This document shows, one piece after another, positions 51,101 through 60,700 of a DNA stretch of 64,000 nt. Positions within the stretch are counted from its first letter, which is position 1. Each line of letters starts with the position of its first letter. Source of the stretch: Carettochelys insculpta (lineage: Eukaryota > Chordata > Testudines > Carettochelyidae); NCBI RefSeq assembly GCF_033958435.1, contig NC_134137.1, positions 171,319,501 through 171,383,500 on the forward strand, given 5' to 3'. Below the pieces are notes generated by a model. The model made no database searches. It saw nothing but the letters and a program-made list of their open reading frames with translations, and was not told the origin of the DNA. Made by a program: the position numbers and the translations under genes.

Positions 51101-52030
51101 AACTTCTAGTTTTACAGAAGCTCATGTTGCTATGGTGACTTGCCCAAAGACGCAGGTCAGTGACTGAGCCAAGAACTGAAACCAGGATTGTCACATCCCA
51201 GACCAGTAACCTGCTCTTTAGAGGAGAACAGTTTTCCTACCACTTATCGCTTATCCACTCCTACGGTCACATCCAAAACACTTCGCTATCCTGTATCTCC
51301 AGCTACGGTTCTGTGCCTACCTTTTAGGAAGTAAAAATACAAGTGTGTGGTTTATACACAGCCCAGTTGGACTCTAACACTGGTAAGCAAGAAATGCCTG
51401 GTGCAAGCCACTTACTTTTTCAGGTCAAAGACAGTGACCCTGTTCCCAACAGGGCTGATGATGCAGTCACCATCTGGGGTGAAATTCAGATTTCCACGCC
51501 GATAAACGGTGCCCAGCAAGTTAGAGAACTAAGAGAAGGGAGAGAGAAGCGCTTACTAGGGACGCCCCAGGAAGGTGCAACCCGGGAAAGGCTGGGCACG
51601 TCAGGGAGGGGAGTTCACTCCCCAAGTCCAGTATGCTGGCAGGTTCAGTCACCAAGCGTGCAGAGCAAGGGTGTATGGGGACCCGGGGGCCAGGACAGGG
51701 ACACAGCGCAACACGCACGCAGCCGGGTGCAGCGCAGAGAGATCCGGACCACGTGGAGTGGGGTGTTCGCAGGAGCTCCGGGGAAAGGTCGGGGGGGGGG
51801 GGTGTGTCTGTGTACGAGATGCCAGCGAGGCAGTGAAGGGGGATCTCAGGGACTCAGGCCGGGAGAGGAGCGGTCAGGGAGCCGGAGGGGAGCTCAAGGC
51901 AGGATGCGAGGAGGGAGCAGGGCCCGGGCCGCGGCACGGAAGACGACGCCTCGGGGGACGGGACCCCTGGCCGGGCCGGGGGGTGGACAATCCCGCGCGC
52001 GCCGCCCCTCACCCTGTAAGCGAACTTCAT
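24143..52030 (-). CDS. PWP2: PWP2 (periodic tryptophan protein 2 / UTP1), WD40 and Utp12 domains, 21 coding exons, complete
   Basis: Minus-strand coding exons: 52030-52013, 51528-51416, 48877-48783, 48422-48323, 47227-47084, 46537-46402, 45957-45731, 44105-43962, 41757-41687, 40590-40454, 39135-38987, 35934-35787, 35268-35118, 33177-32997, 31020-30873, 29840-29732, 28589-28524, 27963-27745, 25825-25675, 24551-24477 and 24293-24143. All introns are GT-AG, all phases agree, and the sum is 910 codons plus TAA (human 919). PWP2 is a core subunit of the UTP-B complex of the small-subunit processome and acts in the nucleolus on 18S rRNA maturation. Tandem WD40 blades span about 10-720 (for example [30 protein letters not shown] at about 517-528). 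Exon 7 encodes a charged linker, about 215-275. The Utp12 domain follows at about 755-860 ([30 protein letters not shown]), then an acidic tail. The ATG has no competing upstream frame in the family alignment ([15 protein letters not shown]). Confidence 0.97.
25358..25450. mobile_element. hAT fragment related to 59227-60849
   Basis: TTAGGGCTATCAAGTGATTT then TTAGCTGCAGTTTTAATTA matches the terminal region of the larger element (TAGGGCTG...GCAGTTTTAATCAC). It is in PWP2 intron 19, upstream of the next exon. Only one end is present. Confidence 0.55.
25926..27240. other. PWP2 intron 18, mostly unassigned
   Basis: A C/T-rich stretch of intron with chance open frames on both strands and no recognised family. 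It may be an old LINE 5' region, but I cannot support a name. Confidence 0.3.
27385..27540 (-). repeat. MIR-type CORE-SINE
   Basis: The minus strand of CTCCATTTTACGAACATAA and GTTTAAGTGACTTGTGCAAG matches the MIR core and 3' region (the segments CCTCATCTGTAAAATGGGG and CTTGGGCAAGTTACTTAAC). The copy is old and diverged, as expected for this family. Confidence 0.7.
28787..28975 (+). mobile_element. Minimal Penelope-like foldback insertion with 14-bp target duplication
   Basis: The 189-bp insert is made only of tail sequence: a left arm (AAAAAGCAGTCAAGTAGCAC, TTTAAAGATTAACAAAATAA) inverted against a right arm (TTATTTTGTTAGTCTTTAAA, GCTACTTGACTGCTTTTTTG), ending GACTAGCACAGC...CTGTTACTATT. It is flanked by identical CAGATATTGATAAG at 28773-28786 and 28976-28989. 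It sits in PWP2 intron 16, between exons 16 and 17, and does not touch a splice site. Confidence 0.85.
29070..29205 (+). mobile_element. Penelope-like tail fragment
   Basis: GATGAAGTGGGTCTTTGCCC and ACAAAAGCTTATGCTCC are nearly identical to 5090-5125, and the segment ends with the same CTCTGATACTTG. There is no foldback arm in this copy. Confidence 0.6.
29395..29515 (-). repeat. MIR-type CORE-SINE
   Basis: The plus strand CTTGCCCAAGGTCATAAAGC, GAGCCAGGAACTGAACTC and CTACCGCTAGGCCAC is the reverse of the MIR tRNA-like and core region. It is one of the clearer copies in the window. Confidence 0.8.
29924..30052. mobile_element. Short non-autonomous hAT with 8-bp duplication
   Basis: CAGAGGTCCCCAAACTATGG at the left faces CAGTGGTCTCCACACTT (reversed right end). 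The flanks are ATGCATAG (29916-29923) and ATATATAG (30053-30060), six of eight identical, as expected of a decayed hAT target duplication. It lies in PWP2 intron 15. Confidence 0.7.
31205..31730. repeat. Unclassified dispersed repeat, hAT-like left edge
   Basis: CAGCGTTTCTCAAGCTGGGA resembles the CAGGGTTTCTCAAACTGGG end of a hAT family, and GGGTCAGACCCCTATAATGA may be the other edge. The interior repeats CTTCAGAGTCGGG-like and TTCAGAGCTGGGCA-like units about every 100-150 bp. Classification is uncertain. Confidence 0.4.
33424..34990. repeat. Unclassified interspersed repeat in PWP2 intron 13
   Basis: The left part (GAAGGAATTCTGTGCCAAAA, AAAATTCTGCAAATTTTTTT) and the right part (GAAATCTGCTCGGGACATGA, then ACTCTGCATG) resemble the two ends of one dispersed reptilian repeat. 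The G-rich interior gives long open frames, including a 236-codon one on the plus strand (34299-35009), that show no family resemblance. A relative of part of this interior (GTAACTCAGGTTAGCAG) recurs at 35405-35480 in intron 12. Confidence 0.4.
36511..37316 (-). mobile_element. Penelope-like retroelement insertion with GIY-YIG endonuclease frame
   Basis: An insertion of about 806 bp in PWP2 intron 11, minus orientation, flanked by identical AGTGATCAAATCA (36498-36510 and 37317-37329). The open frame ending at 36858 encodes the C-terminus of a Penelope-like protein: a Cys-rich stretch ([12 protein letters not shown]), then [20 protein letters not shown] and [12 protein letters not shown], the core of a GIY-YIG nuclease domain with its invariant Arg and His positions. 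The frame reads through without an internal stop but has lost the whole reverse transcriptase by 5' truncation. The 5' edge carries CAAAACAAAAAGCAGTCAAG, the inverse complement of the 3' tail. Confidence 0.9.
37503..37695. mobile_element. GTCTACAC-ended family member
   Basis: The left end GGCTGGTCTACACTATAAAG is a family terminus, followed by GTTAGATCAGCTTAA. The right edge GATGTCGATGTAGCC reversed is GGCTACATCGACATC. It is a degraded copy in PWP2 intron 11. Confidence 0.55.
38456..38861. mobile_element. GTCTACAC-ended family member, CTTTTGAAA-type interior
   Basis: Ends GGCTACATCTACACTACAT and, reversed, GGCTGTGTCTACACTAGTA. The interior uses TTCTTTTG and TCTTTCGA motifs facing their complements near each end, not the TTCGAA motifs of 1846-2281, so it is a different subfamily. 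Length is 406 bp. It lies in PWP2 intron 11. Confidence 0.75.
41370..41575 (+). repeat. MIR-type CORE-SINE
   Basis: TTGGCACAGATTTTGGGCAA, CTATTTAACCTTCATGCTTC and TTTCTCATCTGCAAAATAAT follow the MIR consensus in direct orientation. It is in PWP2 intron 9. Confidence 0.75.
41945..42040. mobile_element. Fragment of the GTCTACAC-ended family
   Basis: CTGTCTACACAGCACTGG followed by CATAAGTTAGGTCAGC resembles 37503-37560. Only one end is present. Confidence 0.4.
42580..42598. repeat. (CT)n microsatellite
   Basis: Nine consecutive CT units within PWP2 intron 8. Confidence 0.9.
43605..43750 (-). repeat. MIR-type CORE-SINE
   Basis: CATTTTATACAAAGAGAAAC, GGCCTATCCAAAACCATAAA and GGGATTAGAACTCAGTTCCT are the reverse complement of a diverged MIR. 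Confidence 0.65.
44617..44941. mobile_element. Non-autonomous Tc1/mariner (pogo/Tigger-like) element
   Basis: Inverted ends CAGTGAGAACCTCTCTAGTC and (reversed right end) CAGGTGGAACTTCTTTAGTC, each flanked by TA (44615-44616 and 44942-44943). TA duplication plus CAGT-type ends and about 25 bp of matched terminus fit Tigger-derived MITEs. The 325-bp interior is non-coding. It lies in PWP2 intron 7. Confidence 0.8.
45266..45440. mobile_element. Half copy related to the palindrome at 1846
   Basis: GACTACATCTACACTGAGAA is followed by ATCTTCGAAACAACC, and then a palindrome TGAGGTGCCTAAA...CAGTGCCTCATTAGCATGCC that matches the arm of 1846-2281. Only one arm is present. Confidence 0.6.
47418..47725 (+). 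mobile_element. LINE 3' terminal fragment
   Basis: ACTGTGGAACTCCTTGCCAG leads through AGCCAGGATGGATAAGGAAT to GGTCTGACCCAGTATGGCCG and a TTCTTAT tail. The same family, reversed, is inserted at 61538-61715, and the interior resembles the end of the 18570 fragment. The CR1/L3 assignment is by resemblance only. Confidence 0.6.
49213..49495. mobile_element. Non-autonomous hAT with 8-bp target duplication
   Basis: The ends TAGGGATGTAAAAT and (reversed) TAGAGATGTTAATGG enclose AGTTTAACTGGTTAAC and a GC-rich centre. The flanks CTTCACAA (49205-49212) and CTTCAGAA (49496-49503) match at seven of eight positions. It lies in PWP2 intron 2. Confidence 0.75.
50065..51020. mobile_element. 956-bp hAT-like element with 8-bp target duplication
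   Basis: CAATGGTTCCCAAACTTTTC at the left faces CTTGGTTTCCCAAACTGGGG (reversed right end). Flanks are CTCTATGG (50057-50064) and CTCTATAG (51021-51028), seven of eight identical. The interior has degenerate CCAGCCGCCCACC-type units (about 50260-50610) that create long open frames on the minus strand with no protein resemblance. It is in PWP2 intron 2. Confidence 0.8.
51110..51230 (-). repeat. MIR-type CORE-SINE
   Basis: GGTGACTTGCCCAAAGACGC, GTGACTGAGCCAAGAACTGA and AACCAGGATTGTCACATCCC are a reverse-orientation MIR copy. Confidence 0.65.
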
Positions 52031-52680
52031 CCCCGCGGCCGGTCTCGCGCTGGCGCCCACCGAGCCGCGTCTCCCCCCACGTGGCCAACGTGTGCCGCCG
52101 CGGCCTCCCTCACTTCCGGGTTACTCGGGGATGCGGCTTAGGCCCGGCCCCGCAGCGCCCCCTGGCGTGCGGGAGGGTAAAAGCAGCGCGCCGCCCAGGC
52201 GCAGCAGCGCGCATGTGCTCTGCGTGGTGCGCGGGGGTTCTGTGTTAAAGGCTGGGGACGGTGAGCCGTGTCGCTACCTGGGTGCTCTGCTCTGCACCCG
52301 TACGAGAGCTGGCAGGGGGGTGGAGTGGAGACCAGGTTATAGCTCGGCATAACCAGAGCAGGGGCTGCTCGCCCCATCCCCCCCTTGAGAAACCAGCGCT
52401 GCAGCTCCCACCCGAGCCCCTGCCGGAGCCGCGTTTGGGTTAAAGCGTTCATGGACCCGCTGCACCTCTTCCCTTCCCGCGGCCCGGTGAGCCCAGGCCC
52501 CCCTTCGCTCCGCAGAGCACAGCTGTCCCCTGCCGGCAGAGGAAGCGGCGCAGCCGCCTGAGGCCCTGCACCAGCCGGGGATGGGGCGTAGCTGGTAGCT
52601 TGCTCAACAAGCTGAAGCAATCTCAGAGCCGGCTGGTGTTCTCTCGGCCCACGCCGGGAGGAGAGGAGAGGACGCACGTT
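51560..52680 (-). promoter_or_regulatory. PWP2: PWP2 CpG-island promoter
   Basis: Dense CpG across exon 1 and its flanks. Upstream of the ATG (52030) lie a CACGTG E-box at 52078-52083 and an ETS-type ACTTCCGG (minus strand CCGGAAGT) at 52112-52119. There is no TATA box near. E-box plus ETS without TATA is common for ribosome-biogenesis genes, many of which respond to MYC; that use here is inferred. Long open frames on the plus strand here are GC artefacts. Confidence 0.7.
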
Positions 52681-52748
52681 GTTTCTTTTAAGGGCGAAAA
52701 GGGAGGCTCTGGGAGATTAGTAGGCTAACCCACTTAATTGCCCTAGCT

Positions 52749-52975
52749 GAATAGGAACAGAGGTAGCCGTGTCAGTCTGTATTCTCACTAAACAAACCAG
52801 CAGTCGTGTAGCACTTTCAAGACTAACAGTAATTTATTAGGTGATGAGATTTCATTAGATAGACCAACTTCTGCTTGATCTGAAGAACTGAGTCTGTCCC
52901 ACAGAAGCACATCACCTAATACATTGCTAGTCTTTAAAGTGTTACATGACTGCTGGATTGTTTTGTCCAATAGTC
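52749..52975 (+). mobile_element. Penelope-like foldback fragment
   Basis: The left arm CAGTCGTGTAGCACTTTCAA and ATTTATTAGGTGATGAG is inverse to the right arm ATCACCTAATACATTGCTAG, TCTTTAAAGTGTTACATGAC. The start GAACAGAGGTAGCCGTGTCA resembles the family terminus reversed. It is the same architecture as 28787-28975, more diverged. No certain target duplication. Confidence 0.65.
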
Positions 52976-54600
52976 AGAAAAACTACGTAAGGTTGGCAAC
53001 GTTCACAAGGGTTCAGTGTTGAGAACCCTCATCGATGCTGAAAATTTGCAAATGGGGGAGGTGGCAGCTGCTGGCACTCACAAATTACTGAATTCATGAA
53101 TGTTACTTTAGCAAATGTGGGGACCTGGCTGTACTGCAACCAACGAGGTGAGACAGCTATGAGTACCCACCACTGATTGTTTTTAAGAGCAAACAGTGCC
53201 AGTGCAGCCTAATTCCTTTCAACACTGCTAATAATCAAGTAGATTTTTATGTGCAATTATGCTCCACCTGGGGCACAGATCCAATCTATGGCAAGGGGCA
53301 TGTCTACTTTGCACCCATCCCATGAAGTAGCTTGCTGAGCATGTCCTGAGGTCACATCTAGACTTGAAGTATTAACACATTTTAAAATTGACTTAGAAAA
53401 AGCTGCAGGTTGCAGACTCCTAAGGACTCTTTTGTGGCTCTTGACACTCTAAAAACATTTCAGTTAAAAAAAAAAATCCATCCTCATTTTTTGATAAACG
53501 GTGAATGTCTAGAAAGCCCAACAAGGAGCAACTCACATGTAAATAGCAAAGGATATGTGATCTCCAAACGCTGCACAACTCCCTCTTTAATATGTGCAGT
53601 GCATTGTTGGATAGGGTATTGTATGTGTTTTGATCAGGTTGCTAATAAAATCTTATTCATAAGCAGTGGCTCTTGAATTACTGAGGTTTTTTTTAAACTG
53701 AATTCAGAAAAAAATGGCTTTTCTTGCTCTTCTGGTGGCTGACCCTGACTTAAGACAGTTCTTAGTCTAGTTATGATCCAGGACACAAATAAGGCAGTGC
53801 CACAAGGGTTCAAATCACACAACAAGAGAGAGAATTTGTCAAACCACTAAGGAAGGAAATGCAGGGTAGTTATCCCTGAGTTGAATAGCCTCAATACTGA
53901 AATGACCTTGTTCTCTAAAGCCCATCTGCCCTCTGCTCCTTGATAGAGAACACCAGTGTAAGTGAACCATGCTCTAGCCAACACACTAGATCTCTCAGCT
54001 GGGCTGAAAGAGTAAGGAGATTTCCAGAATGCTGGGGCACTAATGGCAAGAGACTGCAGTGAGCCCTCTTCTTTAAAGTGATTTGAAGTAAAAGTATGTT
54101 CAAAATTATAGCGGAGACCATCCTCATACCCAAGGCGAGACCCCTTTCTGTTAACAGACTAAGTACTCAGGCAAAACACACACCAGCTAAGATCTACAAG
54201 TATTTCTAAAGCAGGAATAAATTAAAACAGTATGGGGATTGCTTATTCTTTCCTGTGCTCTGCCTTCAGTCTGTACCTCATCTGCCCCTTCCACAAAAGA
54301 CAGGTCACCTAGCCACTGGCTGGTTGAGGGGACTGGTTAAATCTTACAGAGCCTTCTCCCCTTATTCAGGTGATGAAGGTCCTGGTGAGCAGAAAGCATC
54401 GTTCCTGTTCTCCAGTCACTCCACATTACAGTAAAAGTGGCTCCAATCGAGCACCATAAGATGCATTTTGATAGTAGCAGTGAAGTTACCTGAAACAGTC
54501 AGGAGCAGCAGCCCAAGTTCCAGACTTGGGTTGCTTCTGTGCAAACGTAGTAACAGGTTGGAGGCACGTGTATGGAAAAACCTATTCTTCGTAACAGTAT
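52976..54600. other. Intergenic, PWP2 upstream to TRAPPC10 downstream
   Basis: No gene or named repeat recognised. A weak GGTCACATCTAGACTTGAAG near 53350 may be a decayed GTCTACAC-type terminus. Confidence 0.3.
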
Positions 54601-57600
54601 TGTTTCAAATGCCTCCTGTTTAACTACAACTTGCTTTAAGGAAAAAGATACCTACCTCAACCCAAATCAGAGGAAGGAAAGCTTATATTTTAAACGAAGA
54701 GTAATAAAACTAATTTATAATCCTTTGCTATTTTAATTGCAAGAGTGTGAAACAACAGAGAATCTGGATTTCTTTTTAAAACATGTATATTTTTTAGAAT
54801 AATGCTTACATTTTCATTAAACCATCTTAATACAATTTGTGTTTAATCTAACAATATATATTACAGTACAACGTGAAAAATGATTTTAATAGTAAACCAA
54901 GAAAATGGAATCACTCATAATACCCACCGTATCAAAGTCACTAACTTGTCACCTTTTCCAGTCAAAGAATTCCAGCAGCCATCTATATTAAAATAATGTT
55001 TTGGGTTTTACCTGGACTAAACTAAGTATAAATTCTGCAAAGAAAGGGCATTCCTTCAGAGAAAGATAATGAAGTAAAGATAAGGCTTTGTACTAGCACA
55101 TCTAATTGTATTTTAGCAACCCTGGTCTATGTAAAATATTTGGATTAATACAAGATGTTAACTTATTTTCCCATTTCTTTTCCCATTCCCTTTTCAAAGA
55201 GGATGGTTTTATTTCTTCACTTACTTTCACATAACCTGAGTTTTAAAACAAAAGAAAAAAAATGAATAGTTTATCAGGAGATCCTTTCCTCACGATTTCT
55301 CTTTCATATGCTCATTTTTACTGACAAATTTTTAATATGGGATAATTCTCCTGTGAAGAGTGCCTGGAAAATGGGACCTTATACAACTGCTGGTAGAAAG
55401 TCACAATCTCACATTAAGGGCAACAATTTCCATACTAGCAGGAGGAAATAATGAGAGTTATAATCTTTCCAGTCACACACAAAACTGTGACATTCACAAA
55501 AATTATACCTCTTTTTTTACATTTTTGATATTTACAATGTTTCACAGATAACTATGTATAGCTAAATTCTTTATCTGTAGTTACACACATTTTAACTTTG
55601 CTGCACAATTATTTTACATCTGCAAATTTTCCTAAATAGAAATCCAACCTACTTCATCCATCCGTCCATCTTGCCTCTTAAGTAATATAATTAGACTAAG
55701 CCTTTATGGTAGTTTCTATGATGAAAGTTAATTGATGAAGTGTCTTATTATACTGAAACTTTTTCCTGTTTTAAAACCAGGGCAGAAAACATGCAAACCA
55801 GTTAAACAATTTTTAAAGTGCTTATTTATCAGGGAACTCAATTAGATGGCAAATAGTTTACATTATCTGAATGCATTTTTTGAATTTGAACAGTCACTCT
55901 TGCTTAAGTAGAGGTTAGCGTAGGATGGCAATCGCAACCTAGACAGAATTGGTAGTGCAGGGGAAAGCCCAGTGTATACAGACTATATAACCTACTTCCT
56001 CCTCTCCCTCTTGCCCCCCCCGACCCCTTTTTCCCTACCCAGTGAAGTAAAAATCAGAACTGGCTGTTCATTCGGTTGTTTTTGTTGGTCCTGCTTCCAC
56101 GTGTTTTTGATTCCTCAATACAGAAATAGATATAGTTATTCAGAAAACTACAAAAGAAATTCATAATGCAAAAGAAAGCAAAAATCAGCAGAGGAACTAC
56201 TACTTTAAGGTTCTAGTTCAGGGAGCAAATTGAATAAGAGTATTGATTTTAAATTGCATGCGCCGTAGATCAAATATTTTGGTAAATTTGTGAAAAACCT
56301 TTAAGTACTTACCTTTTCCTTTATAAAAACAACACCCTTCTCTTCCCATCCCATTCCCCCTCTCCACAATGGAAACTGCCATGGAAACAATTGGAGAGGA
56401 TTCTTGATATTCCTTTTAGGCTTGCATTGTACAAGTTTTTCACTAAGAGGCCATATACCCGCTGGAATCATGTGTAAGTTCACTCTGATTTTTTTCTTCC
56501 TCCCCAAGACATTACCAGTGAATATTAGTGAAATACATATGTACAAAAATACAGAGATTTTGAGAACTGGAAAAGGTTTAAAACACTACACTTATTTACA
56601 AGCTGTGACTTTCACACCAATAAAAACACTTTTTTTTTCTCCTTGATTTTTGGTGCAACTTATACACAGACATCTCAGTTAGTTTGGACCTTTTTTTTTT
56701 TAAATAATCAACCATATATACAATAAAATTTACAACTGAAAAATAATCAGTTGGTATGGTATGACTACAGTTTGCTGGACCAGAAGAGGTTTAATTCTAG
56801 GACCTTAATCTTTCCCCATAATGAGAAAGGAAAGAGTCAAGTAATCTTTATTTTAAACAGTATTTACTTTTGGAAAACTAGGATTAAGGTGCAAAAATAT
56901 ATATATGGCTCTGGAGTCCATTACAATAAACACTAATTAGGGTCAGGGAGGCAAAAGGAAACAGACTTTGGTTAAAAAAAATAAACTAGTATTTAATAAA
57001 AAGGTTACCTATCTGATCTGTTGCTACTTGCTCATTATTTAAATATCTCTGAGGAAAAGACAATGGTCCCGTGAACTTTTATTCCTTAACTTAACCACTT
57101 ATATGCCATATTCCTATCAAAGACCATGCCTTTTAAAGGGTCTGCCTTAAATTCATATCTTGGTATGATTCTAAAGGGCTTATACAGGTAAATAATTCAC
57201 ATGTCCCAAGGCACAGAGGAGGTTATACAAGTCTTCAGGAAAAAAAATATATATATATAATTTTAAACTCTTCTATATGCCATGGGATTCAGAATCACTC
57301 ACCCTGGTCTTTACAAATATGTAGAAAACTACCCTGGTCCAGGAAACCAGACAGTCGTGTGACTAGAAAGGCACACATTTGCGTCGTTAACAGCCACAAT
57401 GAAAGGCTTACTATATAGCAACCTGAAACAATTGTCTGAACAGAAATCTGATTTTAAAAAGAAAAAAAAAAAACAGCAGATCTGGAGACCAACATGAATA
57501 ACAGACCAAGTGCAGCAAGCATCTTGACTTTACCAGCAGGATGTGATTGAAGGGGGAAAAAAATCATTTTACACAAAACATACTAAAGTAACAATATAAA

Positions 57601-57793
57601 CTAGTTGACACAAGCTCCACTGTACATTTAAATTGATAAAAATGTCTGATGCTTCCATGGCCAGTCAGCACTGAGTTGCCACAGGTCTGATTTAAATCAA
57701 TGTTACAATGAAGAATAGGTTATGAGCTATTAAAGTGCATTTATATCAAGTCTCTAATGGTTTGTGTCTTCCTTGTTTATTTATATAGCACTA
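54601..57793 (-). other. TRAPPC10: Probable long 3' UTR and downstream flank of TRAPPC10
   Basis: About 3 kb of AT-rich sequence after the TRAPPC10 stop with no repeat I recognise, unlike every other non-coding 3-kb block in this window. That is what a long vertebrate 3' UTR usually looks like. Candidate AATAAA signals on the minus strand occur near 56849 and 55208. It contains short A/T runs and a TATATATA tract near 57248. The true end cannot be set without transcript data. Confidence 0.45.
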
Positions 57794-60700
57794 TCATGTG
57801 ATATTGACTTCCAAAACATGGTCATCCTTGCTGGGGATGACAAGGATTTGCATGCTCATGCTGGAGTTGAAGACCTGACCTGGTGAAAAGGATTGTAGAC
57901 GTGGCATTGGCAGACCTTTATGTTCCCCGCTGGCTGCCGAATGTAAGCTGCTTCTACTCTTTATGCTACTGCTGTCAGCCTGATCATCCATATTCTTGTC
58001 CACAGATAGGTTATCATTTTCAATCCAACTGTCTGTTGAAAAACCACACACAATCATTCTACAAAATACATTGATAAAACAGCTTTTAATTAAACACAAT
58101 ATTTGACTGTACTGCAGCACTGATGAGGACAAAACAATGACTTCACCATGCTAGCAACAATCATGATCATTTGCTGCATCTCTGGATGTACAGACTACAT
58201 ATGTTTTCCAGTTTTGCCCTCACTGGTGCAGCTTCACTACTGTGAAACATGATGGACATGCTAGATGACAGAAAGCTCCAGAACGCTTTTATGTTTTAAT
58301 TACAAAATTCTACACCTGCTCAGAACTGGGCTACATGCCAGGGATTGCCAGTAATCTAATGCTCCTACCACTGGGAGAATTTTCACAAGAAAGGCCAATT
58401 CAGACAAGACATGTTGAAAGTGTTTTCCATGTGCCCATTGTCTGTTTGCAAGCTAACACCCTCAGATTTCAACATTCAAGGACCATTACATAATCATGTG
58501 ACTGGAAAGGACCTCAAGAGGTCATCCAGTCCAATCCCCTGCATGCATGGCAGGACTAATTATCATCTAAACCAGCTATGACAAGATTGTCTAATGTGCT
58601 CTTTAAAAATCCCTAATTACTGAGATCCCACAACCTTCCTAAGCAATATATTCCAGTGTTTAACCTCCCTGATAGTTAGGAAGTTCTCCATAATGTCCAA
58701 CCTAAACCTCCCTTTGTCTGGGCTTTAGGAGAATGTTTTTCCTCCTTGTAAACAACATTTTATGTAGATGACAACTGTTGCATCTCCTATGTCTTTTCTT
58801 CTCCAGACTAAACAACCTTTTTTTTTTTTCCAAACCTCCCCTCATAACTTATGTTTTCTATACCTTTAATCATTTTTGCTGTTCTTCTCTGGACTATCTT
58901 TAATTTATCCACATTCTTCCTGAAATGTGGTCCCAGGAGGGGACACAATATACCACGAGGCCTAATCAGCACAGAACAGAGAGTGGAAGAATTACTTCTT
59001 GTGTCTTGCTTACACACCTGCTAATATATCCCAGAATAATGTTTGCCTTTTGCAATAGTGTTACATTGTTTAGCTTATGATATTTAGCTTGTGATCAACT
59101 ATAACTCTGGCTCCCTTTTTGCAGAACTCCCTTCTAAGCACTCTTTATGTGTACACCTGATTGCTCCTTCCTATATGAAGTACATCACATTTCTCCTTAC
59201 TGAATTTAATCCTGTTTGCTTCAAACTAGGGCTGCTGATTAATTGCAGTTAGCTCACACAAGTAACTAAAAAAATTGCAGTTTTAATCACACAAACAGAA
59301 TACCAACTGAAATTTATTAAAGATTTCTGAATGTTCTCCTACAATACAAAATACAAAGTACACAATGATCACTTATTTTTTATAAAGATTTGTACTGTAA
59401 AATGATAAAATTGTATTTCAGGTATTGTAGTGTAGTGTTTTTCAAAATAAAATACCCCTTTTAAAAAAAATTTATAAGTGCTCCCAGAATTTGCTCATGT
59501 ACCCCTAAGGGTACACATACCACCTGTTGAAAAACATGGTCCTAAAGTAATCTGAGATCTTGAAACAAGCACCATGCAATCTTTGCAGATTACTGTACCC
59601 TTTAAGGAATCAGATTTATTTTGAATACCACCAAGTTACACCTCACTTAAAAACAACTTAAAAAAACATGCAAAAATATCACAGAAGACTACTACTGAAA
59701 ACTTGCTGACTTTCTACCATCTTATTGGCAAATTAATTAGAATAGAAATATTGTGCTTACATTAAAATATAAGGCATATGACACCAGTTGCTATCTCAAT
59801 GCATTTTTAGACTGTACTGACTTCACTAGTGTTTTTATGTAGCTTATTGTAAAAACTAAGCAAATATCTAAATGAGTTGATCTAGTAAAACTAGGCAAAT
59901 GCCTTGATGAGTTGACCTACCCCTGGGAGACCTTGGTGTACCACCAAGGGTGCATATACTCCTGGTTGAGAAACACTGTTACAGTGCTATCAGGAAAGTG
60001 CAATTTACAAGTGTACTTTTTTTTGGTTACATAACTCCACTCTAAAACAAAATGTGAAGCTTCTTGTTCGGTCAGTCTCAAAGACAAACAAATATATTTA
60101 CATTTATGAGCAATGATATTGCTGGCTTCTTATTTACAATATAAACTGGAAGTGAGAACAGGTATTGTCATGGCACTTTTGCAGATGGCATTGCAAGACA
60201 TTTATGTGCCAGATGTTCAAAACATTTGTATGCCCCGTTCAGGCTTTGGCTACCATTCCTGAGGACATGCTTCCATGCTGATAATGCTTGTTTAAAAAAA
60301 AAAAAAAGTTATTTGATTTAATCAGAGACTCAACTCCTTGAAGGAGAACTGTAGGTATCCTGCTCTATTTTACCCACATTGCATAGATGCATGTCCTGTG
60401 AAACGCCGATTGATGTATGAAGGGATATATTAATGCAAATGACACAAATATCCTGCAACGTGAGCTACAGCAGTGCCACGTGAATGCCTGTTCTCCATTT
60501 CAGGTGACATTGTGAACAAGGAGACAGTACTGTGTTCTGCAATGTAAGCTGTAAGCTTGTTTAATTTTTGAATGCAGGTTTTGGAACATAATTCTACATT
60601 TTTAAATTGAACTTTCACAATAAAGAAACTGTATTACAGTACTTTTATTGCAAGAACTGAAAAAACTTTCTACTGTGCAAATGTTTATAATGAAGGTAGA

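Noticed and set aside
51343..52248. 301-codon plus-strand open frame across PWP2 exons 1-2
   Set aside because: It lies antisense to two PWP2 coding exons within a CpG island. GC-rich sequence lacks stop codons, the product is low-complexity Arg/Gly/Pro, and no family is recognisable.
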